From the NCBI GenBank assembly GCA_014925825.1, contig JACGCK010000126.1, forward strand, positions 62,001-126,000: a stretch of DNA of 64,000 nt, in the 5' to 3' direction. Position numbers and translations under genes: made by a program. Below the pieces are notes generated by a model. The model was not told the origin of the DNA. It made no database searches and saw nothing but the letters and a program-made list of their open reading frames with translations. This DNA is from Pholiota molesta. Taxonomy: Eukaryota; Basidiomycota; Agaricomycetes; Agaricales; Strophariaceae. This document shows positions 38,366 to 50,240 of this stretch, piece by piece. Position 1 is the stretch's first letter, and each line of letters opens with the position of its first letter.

Positions 38366-41300
38366 TCAGCTTTGTCCCCACACTCGAGCGCAGACACGTA
38401 CATCTATGTAGGCGCTCCTATGAAGGATGGTGTCCAGCGCCTGTTCCAGTGACTCGTCATATTCAGATGTGTCCTTGTCCTATGCATCATGCGTGTCAGT
38501 GCTCGAAATCTAAAAGTATACACTATCACGTATATCTTTTACCTCGAAGAATGCTTTAACCGCCTCATAATCCTTTTCGCTCGAATAATACTGTGTACAG
38601 TTCTATCCCTGTGTCAGCTGCCTAGTTGCTCGGCTATATATATCTTTCGCTCACCTTCACAAGGTCGCCTAGGAGTTTGAAGTTGGCCTGCAGCCGCTCG
38701 TACAGCTGTAAATCGACGGCATATTTACATACAGTCTACACCATCTGATTGACTCCAATGACACCTACCGTATCGTATTCTTTTTGTAAATATTTCGTCA
38801 AGAGCCTCCGAGCTTTGAAGTTAGAACCTAGATGAAAGGCAAGGTATACAATGTCCGGATCCTGCGCCTTGGTCGACATGTACCGAATCATTTCCTCAAG
38901 AAGTGCTGGATCTTGCGAGGAGGCCAAACCACAACTAGCATTAACGAACTTCAGTGGCCGCCTGCTTCCAGTGTCTGTTCAACGACTCACACAGCAGCCT
39001 TCTTCTCTTCCAGCGTCCTAGGCTTGTCGTAGATTTTGATCACTGCATCGTACTCTGCGCGACCTCCGTATTTCACCGCCTTTGCAAGACAAATAGATCA
39101 GCCTAACTCACAATTACTAAAATAATGATGTACACACTGCATAGAAAATAGTGTCTCGGATTTTGGCAGGAATTTTCGATTCGTCTCCAGTCTCGAGGTA
39201 ATATTTGAATCGGCTCTGCAATTCTTTGATGACTCTGTATTAAAAAGAGTTACTACTTCATTCCAACAACAATATTGTAAATAAATTACTTGCCCTTCAG
39301 CGCCTGAAATCGCAGCCTGTTCGATAGCAAGTATCCTCAAAGACGTTGTATCAAGTGATTCTTTTTCCGCGTGTTCATAGCCCAATTTTTCGATCAAAGG
39401 AACGAACAAATCCTATGGTGAGTCGATGCCAGGTAAACAATGAAAGTCAGTCAGCGCAGTCTGTCGCTGGAGCTAACTTACGCAACAGAAGGCATTAAGT
39501 TTTTCCACGATTTCGGGATGCTCCCACCAGATAGAGAGTATATTTTCAATATAGCAGCCGATAGCCTGCCAGACCAAATCTACACAGAGAGGGTAAATAT
39601 TAGTTAATCTGTAATTATGTTGTTGAAACAAAGGATGCCCACTTACTCTCTTTCTCATGCTTCCATAGATCGACCAGAGTCAAAACACTGCTGAGCTTTG
39701 CAAGTCCAGCTTGGGCGAGAGCGAATGCGTCGTATACTAGTCCCATCCTGTCATCCAAAGAGAATACAGAATCCTCTTTTGCTGCTTCAGCAGCGATCTT
39801 CGAAAGACGCTCGGGGGTATAGAGCACACGGACTGGAATTGATTGAGAAAATATGTAAAGAGAATAAGAGAGTACTACGCACAAAGGCCGTAAGTGCCCG
39901 CGTTTAACTTGTATGGCTTGCTAGTGTCGAGATCGATTGTCATGTCACGCTCCAGGAGGATAGCCGTCGCATCCACGGACGACTTGCCGTCCCGAGTCGA
40001 TAAGAGGCTCAACGGAATATTCCTAAAGGCGTATAGTCAACATGACAACAACATTGAAAAACAGCGATTGCCTACCAAATCGTCTCATTATCCTCGGGAT
40101 CTGCAGGGCCAGTCACTAAGAATCGATCTTGACGGACATGGATGCTATTTTCATTCTCAGTAACAGTGAGAACTGGGTATCCGACCTTCGTGATCCAGTT
40201 CTCTATAAGCAGGCTGATGTTAACACCCGTTGCTGTGCTGATATCTTCCCAAAGATCATGAGCGACGCCGTTCCCAAACGGCCTCTTCTTCAGATAGAGA
40301 GTAGCCCCATGCAGGAACCTCTCCTCGCCAACGTATTTAGAGAGCATGCGAAACACTAGATAGTCTTGTTGAATAGAATACGGCTGAAGAGCTAGTTTAG
40401 ACTAACCTGAGGCTGTTTTGTGATGCAACAATAAGCCATAAATCTGTATCCATAAGTCAATACATTAGATCAAAGGACTCATCAAGTTGGATAAGAACCT
40501 CGGAGATGTCGGTGGCGTCAGGGCACTCAACCTCGATAGGATCTGAGGAGAGCGTAGAGTCCAAAGCCAGCGCTTTGTTAAGAATAACCAAGATGAATTC
40601 AGAAGTGTGACGCCCCAGTGGGAAGATTCTGTAAACAGGAATCAGTATGGAGGAAACTGGAAAAGCGGATATATTTACTTGTCCATGATAAAATTGCCTA
40701 TCTAATAAGTAATAGGTGTAAAAATGTGAACTCTTCAGACATATGATGTCGTAACATACCACACTCGCTACCCCTATGTAGGTATTACTTAATTGCCTTA
40801 TTTTTTTAAGGACGAAAGTTCATACCGTGATTTAAGTACAGGTGATTCCACCATTCCACAGTGGTGGTGTTTCCAAACCTATAGAAGGGAGTCACGGTGT
40901 GTTATGAGTTATGAAGCAAGACTACATACCACATGTGAGCTACTTGGTGACTCTGAACTTTAGCAACAAACCTCTTGTCTTCTTCTAGTTCGTCTACGCG
41001 GGAAGGATCAAGGAGCAGGTTATCCGAGTGGCCTGTGATCAGACCCCAGTTTGCCATTGCGCCTGTATAAAAATCCCTCGCCGCCTAGAAAGCGATCAGA
41101 CAAATATCTGGGGGTTGGATCGTAATTGAATAAAACTCACAATGAGGGTGTCAAGCTTAGGAAGAGGATATTCGATGTTGAAGACTTTCTCGCAGAGAGG
41201 CAAAATAGCTGCCTTGACGTCAAGAGCGAATTGCGCCTGGTCGATAACATCAGAAGTCGCTGTAGCCCAAGTTAATGACGTGACAGTTCCTCTGCAGGAA

Positions 41301-42254
41301 TTAATATCAACCCGCCGTAAATGCGAAGGGGGATGATCTTTCCGCTCAAATGCATCACGACAGATGTCTCCAAAAATTCAAAGTGGCCGTTGGCAAACGC
41401 GACAATATAAGTCGACATTGGTGGAGTCGTTTCGAACTTTGTAATCTTCCATTTCTCGTCCTGAGTGGTTGGGACAATGTCGGCAAGCTCGGAAGAGATG
41501 TTCACACCAGGGTCGAGGACCTCTTCAGTAATAACAGGCATGTTGCTCAAATTGACAGTAGCCAAGCGCGAGATCATGGTAATCGAAAATGTTGCCTTGA
41601 GAAGGGGCTCGTCCCAGCAAGGGAACGCGCGGCGAGCATTAGTAGGCTAAGATTAAAGAGATTGTTGAGATCGGTGGACCACTGCCGTACAGATATAACA
41701 GAGGTCGGGTGGACGTACTTCAAATTGGGTGAGGGCATAGTTCTGGGTCTTTCCGTCCTTCTCCCAAGAAGACCAGAAGTATCCTTCCGAGCTTTCGGTT
41801 AGCTTGCCTGTGAACACAATACTGAGCTCAGCCTTGGACTCTGCTGGGAGTGTATCGGCCAGTTGATATACAGTTTCATGTTGTTTTTCATCAAAAGAGG
41901 CGAATATGGCAGGTTGTGCCGATTTGAAAGCATCAGAATAGATTGATCTAACAGAAATGGATATCATTTTAGAGTCAAAGAAGGATAGTTGTAAAGACAC
42001 TTACGCTTTTCCGAGTTCTATCCCAGATGTATTGAGGGTGATCTTTGAGGTATCGTCCTTGACATCGAGACTAGAATGAAATGAAAAGTTAGTTTTGTAG
42101 TGTAGAAACAACATTGTGATACATACGTGACTTTGACTAAACCTTGGAATGTGAGTGCTTCAAGATCGGTCTTTATAGTGATATCATAGTGAGTGGCCTT
42201 GACGTTGGTTGGCAGTCGGTAGGGATCTTCAGTGGGTGCGACGGCGGTTGACAT
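38366..42254 (-). CDS. M1 aminopeptidase-like protein, active site lost
   Basis: Family M1 zinc aminopeptidase of the Aap1/Ape2/PSA type. It starts at 42254 (MSTAVAPTEDPYRLPTNVKA) and can be followed to a stop at 38366-38368 in about 18 exons. Conserved stretches: YALTQFEPTNARRAFPCWDE, TTPPMSTYIVAFANGHFEF, AQFALDVKAAILPLCEKVF, YPLPKLDTL, later YVGEERFLHGATLYLKK and VRQDRFLVTGPADPEDNETI, and a C-terminal helical domain with EYDAVIKIYDKPRTLEEK. The catalytic parts differ from the family: GAMEN reads GAMAN (41049-41063), HEXXH reads HQVAH (40929-40949), the third zinc ligand in LYLNEG reads LYLNHG (near 40830), and the Tyr of the SYSK region reads SFDL or is lost. Near 40400-40470 splicing is unclear by one base. 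The in-frame changes point to a pseudoenzyme or an early loss of function. Confidence 0.88.
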
Positions 42255-43026
42255 GGCAGTAACTTTGACTCTTGAGATGGTTCAAAGGTTTTGCTCTTAG
42301 AGGTGAGCGCAAGATAAAGACGTCTTGGAAATCAGCGATTTGGGAATCTCTTCACATTTCGCATCGCCGCTTTTGAGCATATGACGCTTTCTGATGATAT
42401 GCCTTCTTGCATTGTTCTCGCAGCCCCATTCAGTGATTGAGATTTGAACGGCACACATGGACGCGTAACGTGATTGGGTGGGCACTAGACAAAGCATGAA
42501 TACACTGTACAGCAGAATACAGCTCTTCAGATGCACATACCACTACTGGAGTCTGCAATCACTTTTTCATGCGGAACAGCAAGGAAACAGTATACTTTGA
42601 ACAAGTATTATTGGCTTTATCGAATTAAAAACTTCGTGGATGTCATGATACTTGTTCAAAGTAGACTGTTGCCAGCATAAACACCCATGGTCTGAGTCCG
42701 GCTGTGGTATTGAGACAAGTACGAGATGGTGCCACGCAGAGTTCCAAAAGGTTCGTTCCCAACAACAGGCCAACTTGAAGCGACCTAGCTCGAGAGATAT
42801 CAGTACATTCTCAGGACAGACTGAATGAATGCATTAAATGGCCCGGCGGGAGCGCGAGTGAATTGAAACTCAATATCTGCGGAGTTTTAAAATTTAAGCA
42901 CCGGTTTGTCGTGCTGAACGTTGAGCTTGTCGACAAAACCTGTCTCGAGAACGTCTGATTCCTTGGCCGTTCTTAGCGCGACCTTGTGTCATATCTAGAC
43001 TAGATGTTGACGCGAGAACTAGCTCT
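42255..43026. other. intergenic between divergent genes
   Basis: About 770 bases holding the promoters of the aminopeptidase-like gene and the Rtc1-like gene. A pair of similar words ACTTTGAACAAGTAT/ATACTTGTTCAAAGT at 42594-42608 and 42648-42662 forms an inverted repeat of 15 bases around a 39-base loop. Confidence 0.5.
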
Positions 43027-46000
43027 ATGAACATAACTCTTCCCCAACTCACCATCCAGACCTTTCTCAATCCGTTTGAAATCTATTCTGACCAACGAGA
43101 GCATGGCTACAAGGGCAGATCTCGCTATGTTCGTCTGCCGCGAGTCACCCCCGCAGGAGGAGGCTTAATTGCCAGAAGTGAAGATGCAGTTCGGTGTGCA
43201 GTTACTGGAAAGGAATGTATGTGAGATGGCTGCTTAAATCCCGTGAAAGCGCTGACGATATCTGTGTTAGCGCTCAGAATCTTGCACGTATCAGAACCGT
43301 CCCAGGGAGGCCCCAACGAACACAAGTTTGCGATTGGGAAAGGAGGTTACCGAATCGACGCGTCGCGTAACTTTTGGGAATCGAGTGGGTTGAAGATCGA
43401 CAGTGCAAGCACCGACATTGCATGGGCGCATGGCCGTATGTTTATCTCTCGTTTCTGCGTTGTGTTTCTGATGACCCAGTCAGCTCTATCGAATAAAATC
43501 CTCACGACTGCTCGGAATGGTGAGCTCATAATGTGGGACATCAATAAATCTGGAGCGAGCAAGCTTGGTGCGTCAGCTCCCTCTGATTTCGAAACGACCT
43601 TTCTCAAGTGCTTCAAGAACGGCGAACAAAGGATCATATTCGTTCCATCAACAAGATGTCGTTGTCCCATGTTGTGGACCATTATTGCATAACTGGTTCT
43701 GCCGACGGACACATGCGAGTCTGGGTAAGAACCCGGAAATTTCTTTGTCAAATTCAGTCTCATGGGTTCGTAGGATCTGCGAACAATGTCAAAATCTATC
43801 ATGCGTATCGCCCATCCGACATCCATACGAAGTCTTGTATTTTCGCCGAGCCTCCTGCAACCACTACAGGCAGTAGTGGGTCTCGACAATGGGTCCATTT
43901 ATCGGTCAGTAACCTACCCTTTCTCTCCAACCTTCCTGACTCGTATTTCAGATGGGATTTGAAAATGGGTCAACGAGGGCAGCTAGATAAACTTCCCGTG
44001 GCACACAGCTCCTCTGTTACCACTCTCGACTGGTACTCCGGCAGCGGCGTAGCGGGATCGATTGGCGTTCCTGGCCCAGTCGACACAGCTGGAAATGGTC
44101 TAGGATGGCTCGTAAGCGGAGGGTTAGACAGATGTGTCAAAGTGTGGGACTTGACAGCTCCAAGCGCAAATGTCCACATCCCACACAAGCCTACGTATAC
44201 CCTCCATGCTCCGTTCCCTATCCGCCGCCTAGCCTGGCGCCCGGGCTACGAATGCGAGCTCGCCATCGTCTCCAACACCGACTACTCCACGCATACGCTT
44301 GACGTCTCATCAAGCAATCCTGCCGCCAACCCTCCGGGGTCGCTTACGCGAGTGAACAGCGGCTTGGGGCTGGACGCGATCATGCGCAGTGGAGGCGGGG
44401 CTCCAGGGCATCACCCCCATCAGCACGAGTATCCGCTAGGGGGAAAAGATAAACCACAGCACCTCGGTGTCCCAGGACAAACTGGCGCCGGTGGAGAAGG
44501 GAAGGCGTTGTTTGCGTCTTCGGGAGACGCGGTGGAAATCTGGGATGTGCGGCGAGGTTGGATCGCCAAGTGGCGCGTAACAGGATCAGCGAATGAGGGC
44601 GGGGCTACTGGTATGTCTCTAGCATTTGCTGAGAATATGTATACTGACCATTCTCTATAGATATTGCATTTGGCGATTCGCACGCGCTCTGGACTCAACA
44701 TGCAAGTGGAGCCTTCTCCCAGCTTGACCTGCGCGACGCGACGAAGCCTATTGATTCGATACCCCGTGCGGCCGCGACATGGGACGTTACGGGATCGATG
44801 GCCTTCGTTGTTGATAATGTCGAGCGATGGGAAGTGCCCTATGATGATATGTGCGTGATTCAAGTTGGCTTCATCCAATGACGTTGCTGACAGGAAAAAT
44901 AGTCTTCCAGAGCAACGTATATCCACGGAACTGCGAAAGCCTGCGGTTAAAGGGCTGGGTGACATTCCAGCGCGGATTACGACGCAGGCAATTGCGACGT
45001 ATGCAAATGAATTTGCGAGCTTTGATACGGCGATATTCACGACTCTTGCCAAGAGGTATATTTTCGAAGGTCGTGATCGAAAGGATATTTGTGCGTATAA
45101 TGCCGGAGTACGTATTGATTTCTTTTATTTGTCTCAAACCCAGAATCTACAACTTCATGGACAGGTTGCAATGTCAGTGAACCACCCATCCGCGGCGCAA
45201 GCATGGCTCCTCCTTGGCACATGTCTCGCACAATACATCCCAGCTTCACCTTCGCCTCCACCTCTCAACACGTCCAAAGCCCAGCCCGACAATTCTCAAA
45301 AATCTCGACACAATCAGAGCCTTCTCCGCCTTTTTACGCTTCCACGAGTAACTACAAGTTTCCTGCGTCTGCAAGTGCAGGTGTCTCGCCTGACGCTACG
45401 AGCGGTAACACCCCCAGTCCGGTCAGACGACCCGCAAGTGCCTCTGTTTCTGGTTCCCGACTGTCCAGTTACACAAGCGCCCTCTCCACCTCTGCCACTA
45501 ATTCTCGCTCACGAACTACTCCGACATCCTCCACTGCCTCCTCGCCGCACCATCATCCTGTCCCCCTCCCAGCTCTGGCCTTAAGTGCCCGACGAAGCTC
45601 TGTCTTCACGCGTCGAGGTTCGATCGACACCAGTGCCCCGGGGAGTGCAGGATCTCCACTAGTGTCGTCATCTTCATCGATGATGCACCGCCGCCCTTCG
45701 CTGCCAGTCACTCCGCTGCAGGGTACGAGCCCCAGCGAAAGAAGTAGCAGCAGCATGCGCCATATTGGGGAAGGCGTTCTGGATGACTCGGACTCGGACG
45801 AATCCGAGTTTGCTGGTGATGGAGAGGATGAGGGCGAAGAGACTGCCGGGGCCAATTCGAGCGATGATTACAACGACGGCGCGAATGGGCAAGGAGTAGG
45901 CAATAGGGCGTCTTTGGTTGGACTGAGCGCGCCGAGGCCGTTCCCAACTCCAAGTCCGTTGTCGAGGGTCATGAGACGTCGAGCGTGGACAGAGGATGAA

Positions 46001-47720
46001 GATGGCGACGAAAACGCGGAGAGTGATGAAAACAGGAGCAGGGACAGCGATGCAGATGATAGTGATATTGATGATGGGCACGAGATGTTCAAGGAGGTGA
46101 ATGGAGGGGATGACTATATGCCGTCTTCTCAGTCGACGGACTCGGATTCGACAGGGGAGGACAAAGATGACGATCGCCCGCTGCAGAAACGACCGAGAGG
46201 GTCTTCGAATGCGCGCCCACGCCGCTGGGGCGCGACGCATAGTAAAACGCGCAGCAGAAGCTCGACGGTCGCCTCTCTCGCTGCGCCTCCGCGAGGGCTC
46301 ACACACCAAGATTCGCAAAGCAGTATACGCACCGTCACTGCTGCAGGTGGTGACACACCCCTCAACGACAGAGCCAACGACCGCGAAGGCGGCGATAGCA
46401 CAGCTGATGCCAAGGATTTTGCGACGCGGTATCGGTCTCCGGGGGATACGACGGTGGTCCATACCCGAGTGAAGTCGCATACGCCGCTAGATCTTATGTT
46501 GAACCCAGTGGCAGCAAAAGTTGCTGCGAGTCTAACGAATGCAGGCGTGGGTTCTCTTGGTGGCTCTGGAGCGGATAAGGCACACGATAAGGAGAAGGAC
46601 AGGGCTGCAGGAAAAGAAGTAGGAGCGCCACCGGATCGCAGTCAAATGACAGAGCGTCGCATAGAGAGTATACGTGCAGAGGATAGGCGGTTTAGGGAGA
46701 CAACTTTGGGCGCTTTGAAGACTGCGTTAGAGGAATTTGCCGATGAGGTAATTCAATCCTTTTTAGCTTTATCTGGGCAGGATTCTAATATCTTTTTCTA
46801 CAGGGAGATGTTCAGATGTGTGCGATGCTGGCTCTGGTTGCACCCAAAGAGTTGGATCTTTCACAAGCGCGCGTGACACGCTTCCTGGACTCCTATATTG
46901 GTGAGCAATTTCTTATTTTAATGACATTTTAATTGCATTCCGACGCCTTGAGGACGCATCGCAGAACTTCTTACGCGTCTACAATTGCATACATGTGCTG
47001 CATACTTGCGTAAATATTCAGGTATCGAAGATGTTCGCAAGGCAACTATGGTGCGTTCAAGTTATTTGCCTCTCTAGTGAGACTTTCTCTTATTCATTTA
47101 CCTTCTCTCTTCATTTCTAGCTTGAGACGATAATCTATACTTCGTGTGGAAAATGCCGGAAGCCGCTACTGAAATCAACAGCAACTATGAGAGGTATAAT
47201 CACAAACAAAGGCGCGTTCTCGTACTGTGCAGCTTGCAAACAATCTTTCATGGCTTGTTCCATCTGGTTAGTCTTGTGGTCACTTGCGCAAAATCACACC
47301 CCACTTACTTTGTCTCCTTTCTGCAGCCGCCTCCCTGTTCGTGCATTGCTTTTCCAATGTTCCGTGTGCAATCACGGAGGCCATCAGGAGTGTTACGTCC
47401 AATACTACGCTCAGCACCAAATGGTTGAATTACCCAGCTCTTTTTTGCCGTCTGATGATCGGGGCCGGTCGCCAGTACGCCAACCCACACAGACAACCTC
47501 GGTTCAGGATGATTCGGCTTCAACGATCAGCGATAACCAAAGCATTACAACTGAATCAAGCACGACGATTTCAGTGCAGAACAACCCCGTCGAGACGATG
47601 CCTGCGCTGAGCCCTGTTAGTAGTAATGCTCGAAAATTGGAAGGACGTCCGTGTGCAGCTGGATGTGGACATTTCTGTTGGGCGGCCAACGCGTCTGATC
47701 GTGTTACGGATATTGCATAA
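43027..47720 (+). CDS. RTC1: WDR24/Rtc1-like GATOR2 (SEACAT) subunit
   Basis: A long WD40 plus RING protein. First exons 43027-43216, 43271-about 43435 and about 43480-43576, then 43617-43724, 43774-43904 and 43952-44610, followed by others to 47720. WD repeats carry TARNGELIMWDINK, YCITGSADGHMRVW, VVGLDNGSIYRWDLKMGQ and WLVSGGLDRCVKVWDL. A long disordered, acidic middle (about 45300-46700, DDSDSDESEFAGDGEDEGEE) separates these from helices (FADEGDVQMCAMLALVAP) and the C-terminal zinc fingers: CGKCRKP, CAACKQSF, CSVCNHGGHQEC and CAAGCGHFCW. In yeast and animals this subunit joins the GATOR2/SEACAT complex that activates TORC1 in response to amino acids at the vacuole or lysosome. Phase mismatches near 43436-43480 and 45260-45310 suggest one-base gaps or missed introns. 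The start codon at 43027 is a choice, as conserved sequence begins only at YKGRSRYVRL. Confidence 0.9.
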
Positions 47721-47923
47721 TGTTTCATGTATCATAGTTGTATCTTGTATTCTTATGGATGTACTGAGAGTCTATAGATGTCATCAAATTTTAATCCCTG
47801 CTTCAAAACGGAGGTTGGAAGCGCCTACAAACCTAAGGCAGGATAATATAGCAACCATACAAAATGTTATACATACATTTTGTGTTACATTAATAAAGCG
47901 ATTCAAAGCCAAAAAATCTATGG

Positions 47924-50240
47924 CTAGGTCGTTGAAAAGAATACGCAAATCAGACTGATCAACAAGGTCCAGTCGGATGAACTCGACCACCTCGCCAGAG
48001 AACTAGAATGAGTCGTAGAATTCGAGGAAGTGGTTCCTGCTGGTGCGCTTTGTCCCACAATAGTGAAGTCCCTAAACATTTGCGCAGCAGCTTGGCCGTA
48101 ATCTAAATTGCCCGACTTACATGCAGGCGTTAAGACAAAGTATGTATCATCGAATATTCGAATCGACTCACTTTATACGCTGGAACTTCATGACCGGCCC
48201 CGAAAACACGGATATAGGTAAAATTGCCAGACTGTTTAAATTGGCCGGCTACTTCGCCGGATACATTGTAATCCTGGAATTTTTGGTTGTTATAATCTGA
48301 AGAGAACTTGGTATTAAGGTTTGCGATCTGGAATTGAGGAGTTAATCACGGTGTTGCTTTGATGCGAGAAAGGCTTACCATGTCCTCAACCCCCATGTAA
48401 TTGACGATATAGTCCTACAACGCGATCAGCGACGGAATGCGTACTTTAGAAAAGATAATATCGTACAGCATCTCCATTGTAAATCAGAGTTCGAACCTGC
48501 TGAATTATCAGATAAAGAGCATCTTAGCGAGTAGAGGAATCCACCTACACCAGCATTGATCACGGTTTCAAGATCGGGGCGAGAATTTCTCATCCAATCA
48601 CCTATCATAAGTGTCAGATACGGAAAGCAATAGGAGATACCTCAACGCGTACCTGTGAGAGCAAATTGATCATAGACTGGCATGCTAGATTCGGTGAAGT
48701 TGAAGGCTGCATCAGCGCCTATCGAACTCGCAACAGAAGACAGATAGTTATCAAATTCAGCAGGGTAGGGATCGGGATTAGCTGCCAGCACGAAATAATA
48801 CTGGATTTCGGGGTGTGAGAATCAAATGTGAAGTGAAGGTTATGGAAAGAAGATCGCTCACATCGAAATCACCCGCAAGAGGGCCAAGAACGTTATTGTT
48901 GCAGCTGTCCTGGGCAGCCGAACACACTGTGTTGTTGCCATTTGCATAGCATGCTTTGATCTACCATTTAATATAAGCAAGATGAATCTTCATTATCATC
49001 GAAGATTGGCCTACCATGTCTTCGCAGCCATTTGGTTCCCTCAATGATTTATTAGCGGACGCGATGATAGAGGAAGAGACTAGAGGGTGGTACGGGTTAT
49101 TAGCTGCGTACGCGACGTAGCCCGGATATTGCGACAGAGGGTCCTATTTAGTCAACTTGTTAGAACAGTATCCTACTGGCTTCCATATGGATTTGAAGCA
49201 GGTCTTCACTTACTGTAAGACCGTTGCCGATCGCTAGGGCTTTGAGGTTGAGCGTTATTCCCGAAATCGTTTTATTAGCAATAGCGGCGTTCTGGTCCAA
49301 AAAATGTCTAGAAAAAAGGCGCGCGTCTTGAGTCAAAGACGATGAACGCAGGTTGAAATATTCTTACGCCGCAAATGTTGGCGCATAATGCCCGCCGTAA
49401 CTGTAGTCAATGTGTTCGAAAGAGTCATCCATATTTGTTATGTTTTACTCACGACTCGGCCCAGAGGGCAAGATCTCTGGTTTGATACTTGGAGAACTTC
49501 GGGTCCGACAAAAATATTTGTAAAAATGACCAAATATCTGCGGCCGCTTGCTGTGAAGTCCCAACTCGGTCGACACTGCCATGCGAGAACCCAGTACCAA
49601 CAGGTTGATCAATATAGATGATATTTGATTCATTGTTCCATGAATAAGGATTGAGAACAACCGTAGAGCTATCGTTCGTGATTCGACATGGGCCGTGCTC
49701 TTGAAAGAGGCCGATCATACTTGAGCTCCCGGGCTATGAGAGTTTTCATGAGTCGATGTCATGGAAACATTAGGTAGTTGGGCATATCACTGACTCCTCC
49801 GTTAAACCAGAGGGTCAATGGGGCTGTATCAGGACTATTACGAGCCGCGAAGAACCAAAACCTGGAAAGAATGGGATTGTAATGATCAGAATTATCAAGG
49901 AAAAACATAGGCGTACCAAATACTGTCCGTTACAGTGAGATCTCCATATCCTGAAGCTTGATAAACATTGGGAGTTGTTTCTGTCAGAGTCGAAAGGTCA
50001 TCATTAAATGTGTAAGTAGAGGCAAAGTAGAGCAGATGTCATACCGCAGATTCCCGAATTTTCGACAAAACGAAGCTTGCCAGCGGTGACGTTTGAGGCC
50101 GCCAGTCGTGACGGCGACGTATATGTCTGTGGACGTTGTGGGACGCCCCCCAAGACACCATCAACCACGGGAACCTGCCCGCAGAGTACAGAAGAAGGTC
50201 CCAGGCTCAGAGCCAGCAACGTTAGAAGAGGGACTAACAT
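47924..50240 (-). CDS. secreted serine carboxypeptidase (S10)
   Basis: About fifteen exons on the minus strand. Signal peptide MLVPLLTLLALSLGPSSVLC, then RFVENSGIC, FWFFAARNSPDTAPLTLWFN with the oxyanion NGG, SSSMIGLFQEHGPCRI, IIYIDQPVGTGFSHG, the nucleophile ALWAESYGGHYAPTFAA (GESY type replaced by AESY, common in the fungal carboxypeptidase S1 group), GNGLTDPL, the Asp region DYIVNYMGVEDM and the His region FGAGHEVPAYK. The triad Ser-Asp-His is therefore complete. It would remove C-terminal amino acids from peptides outside the cell or in the vacuole. After the catalytic domain the end is Ser/Thr-rich (TTSSNSTTHSSSLARWSSSS) and closes with a hydrophobic segment DWTLLISLICVFFSTT, which suggests GPI anchoring or a C-terminal membrane tail. 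It is convergent with the Rtc1 gene, 203 bases apart. Confidence 0.9.

Noticed and set aside
45674..46480. 268-codon minus-strand frame opposite the Rtc1 middle region
   Set aside because: Complement of an acidic, Ser-rich coding stretch; no independent support.
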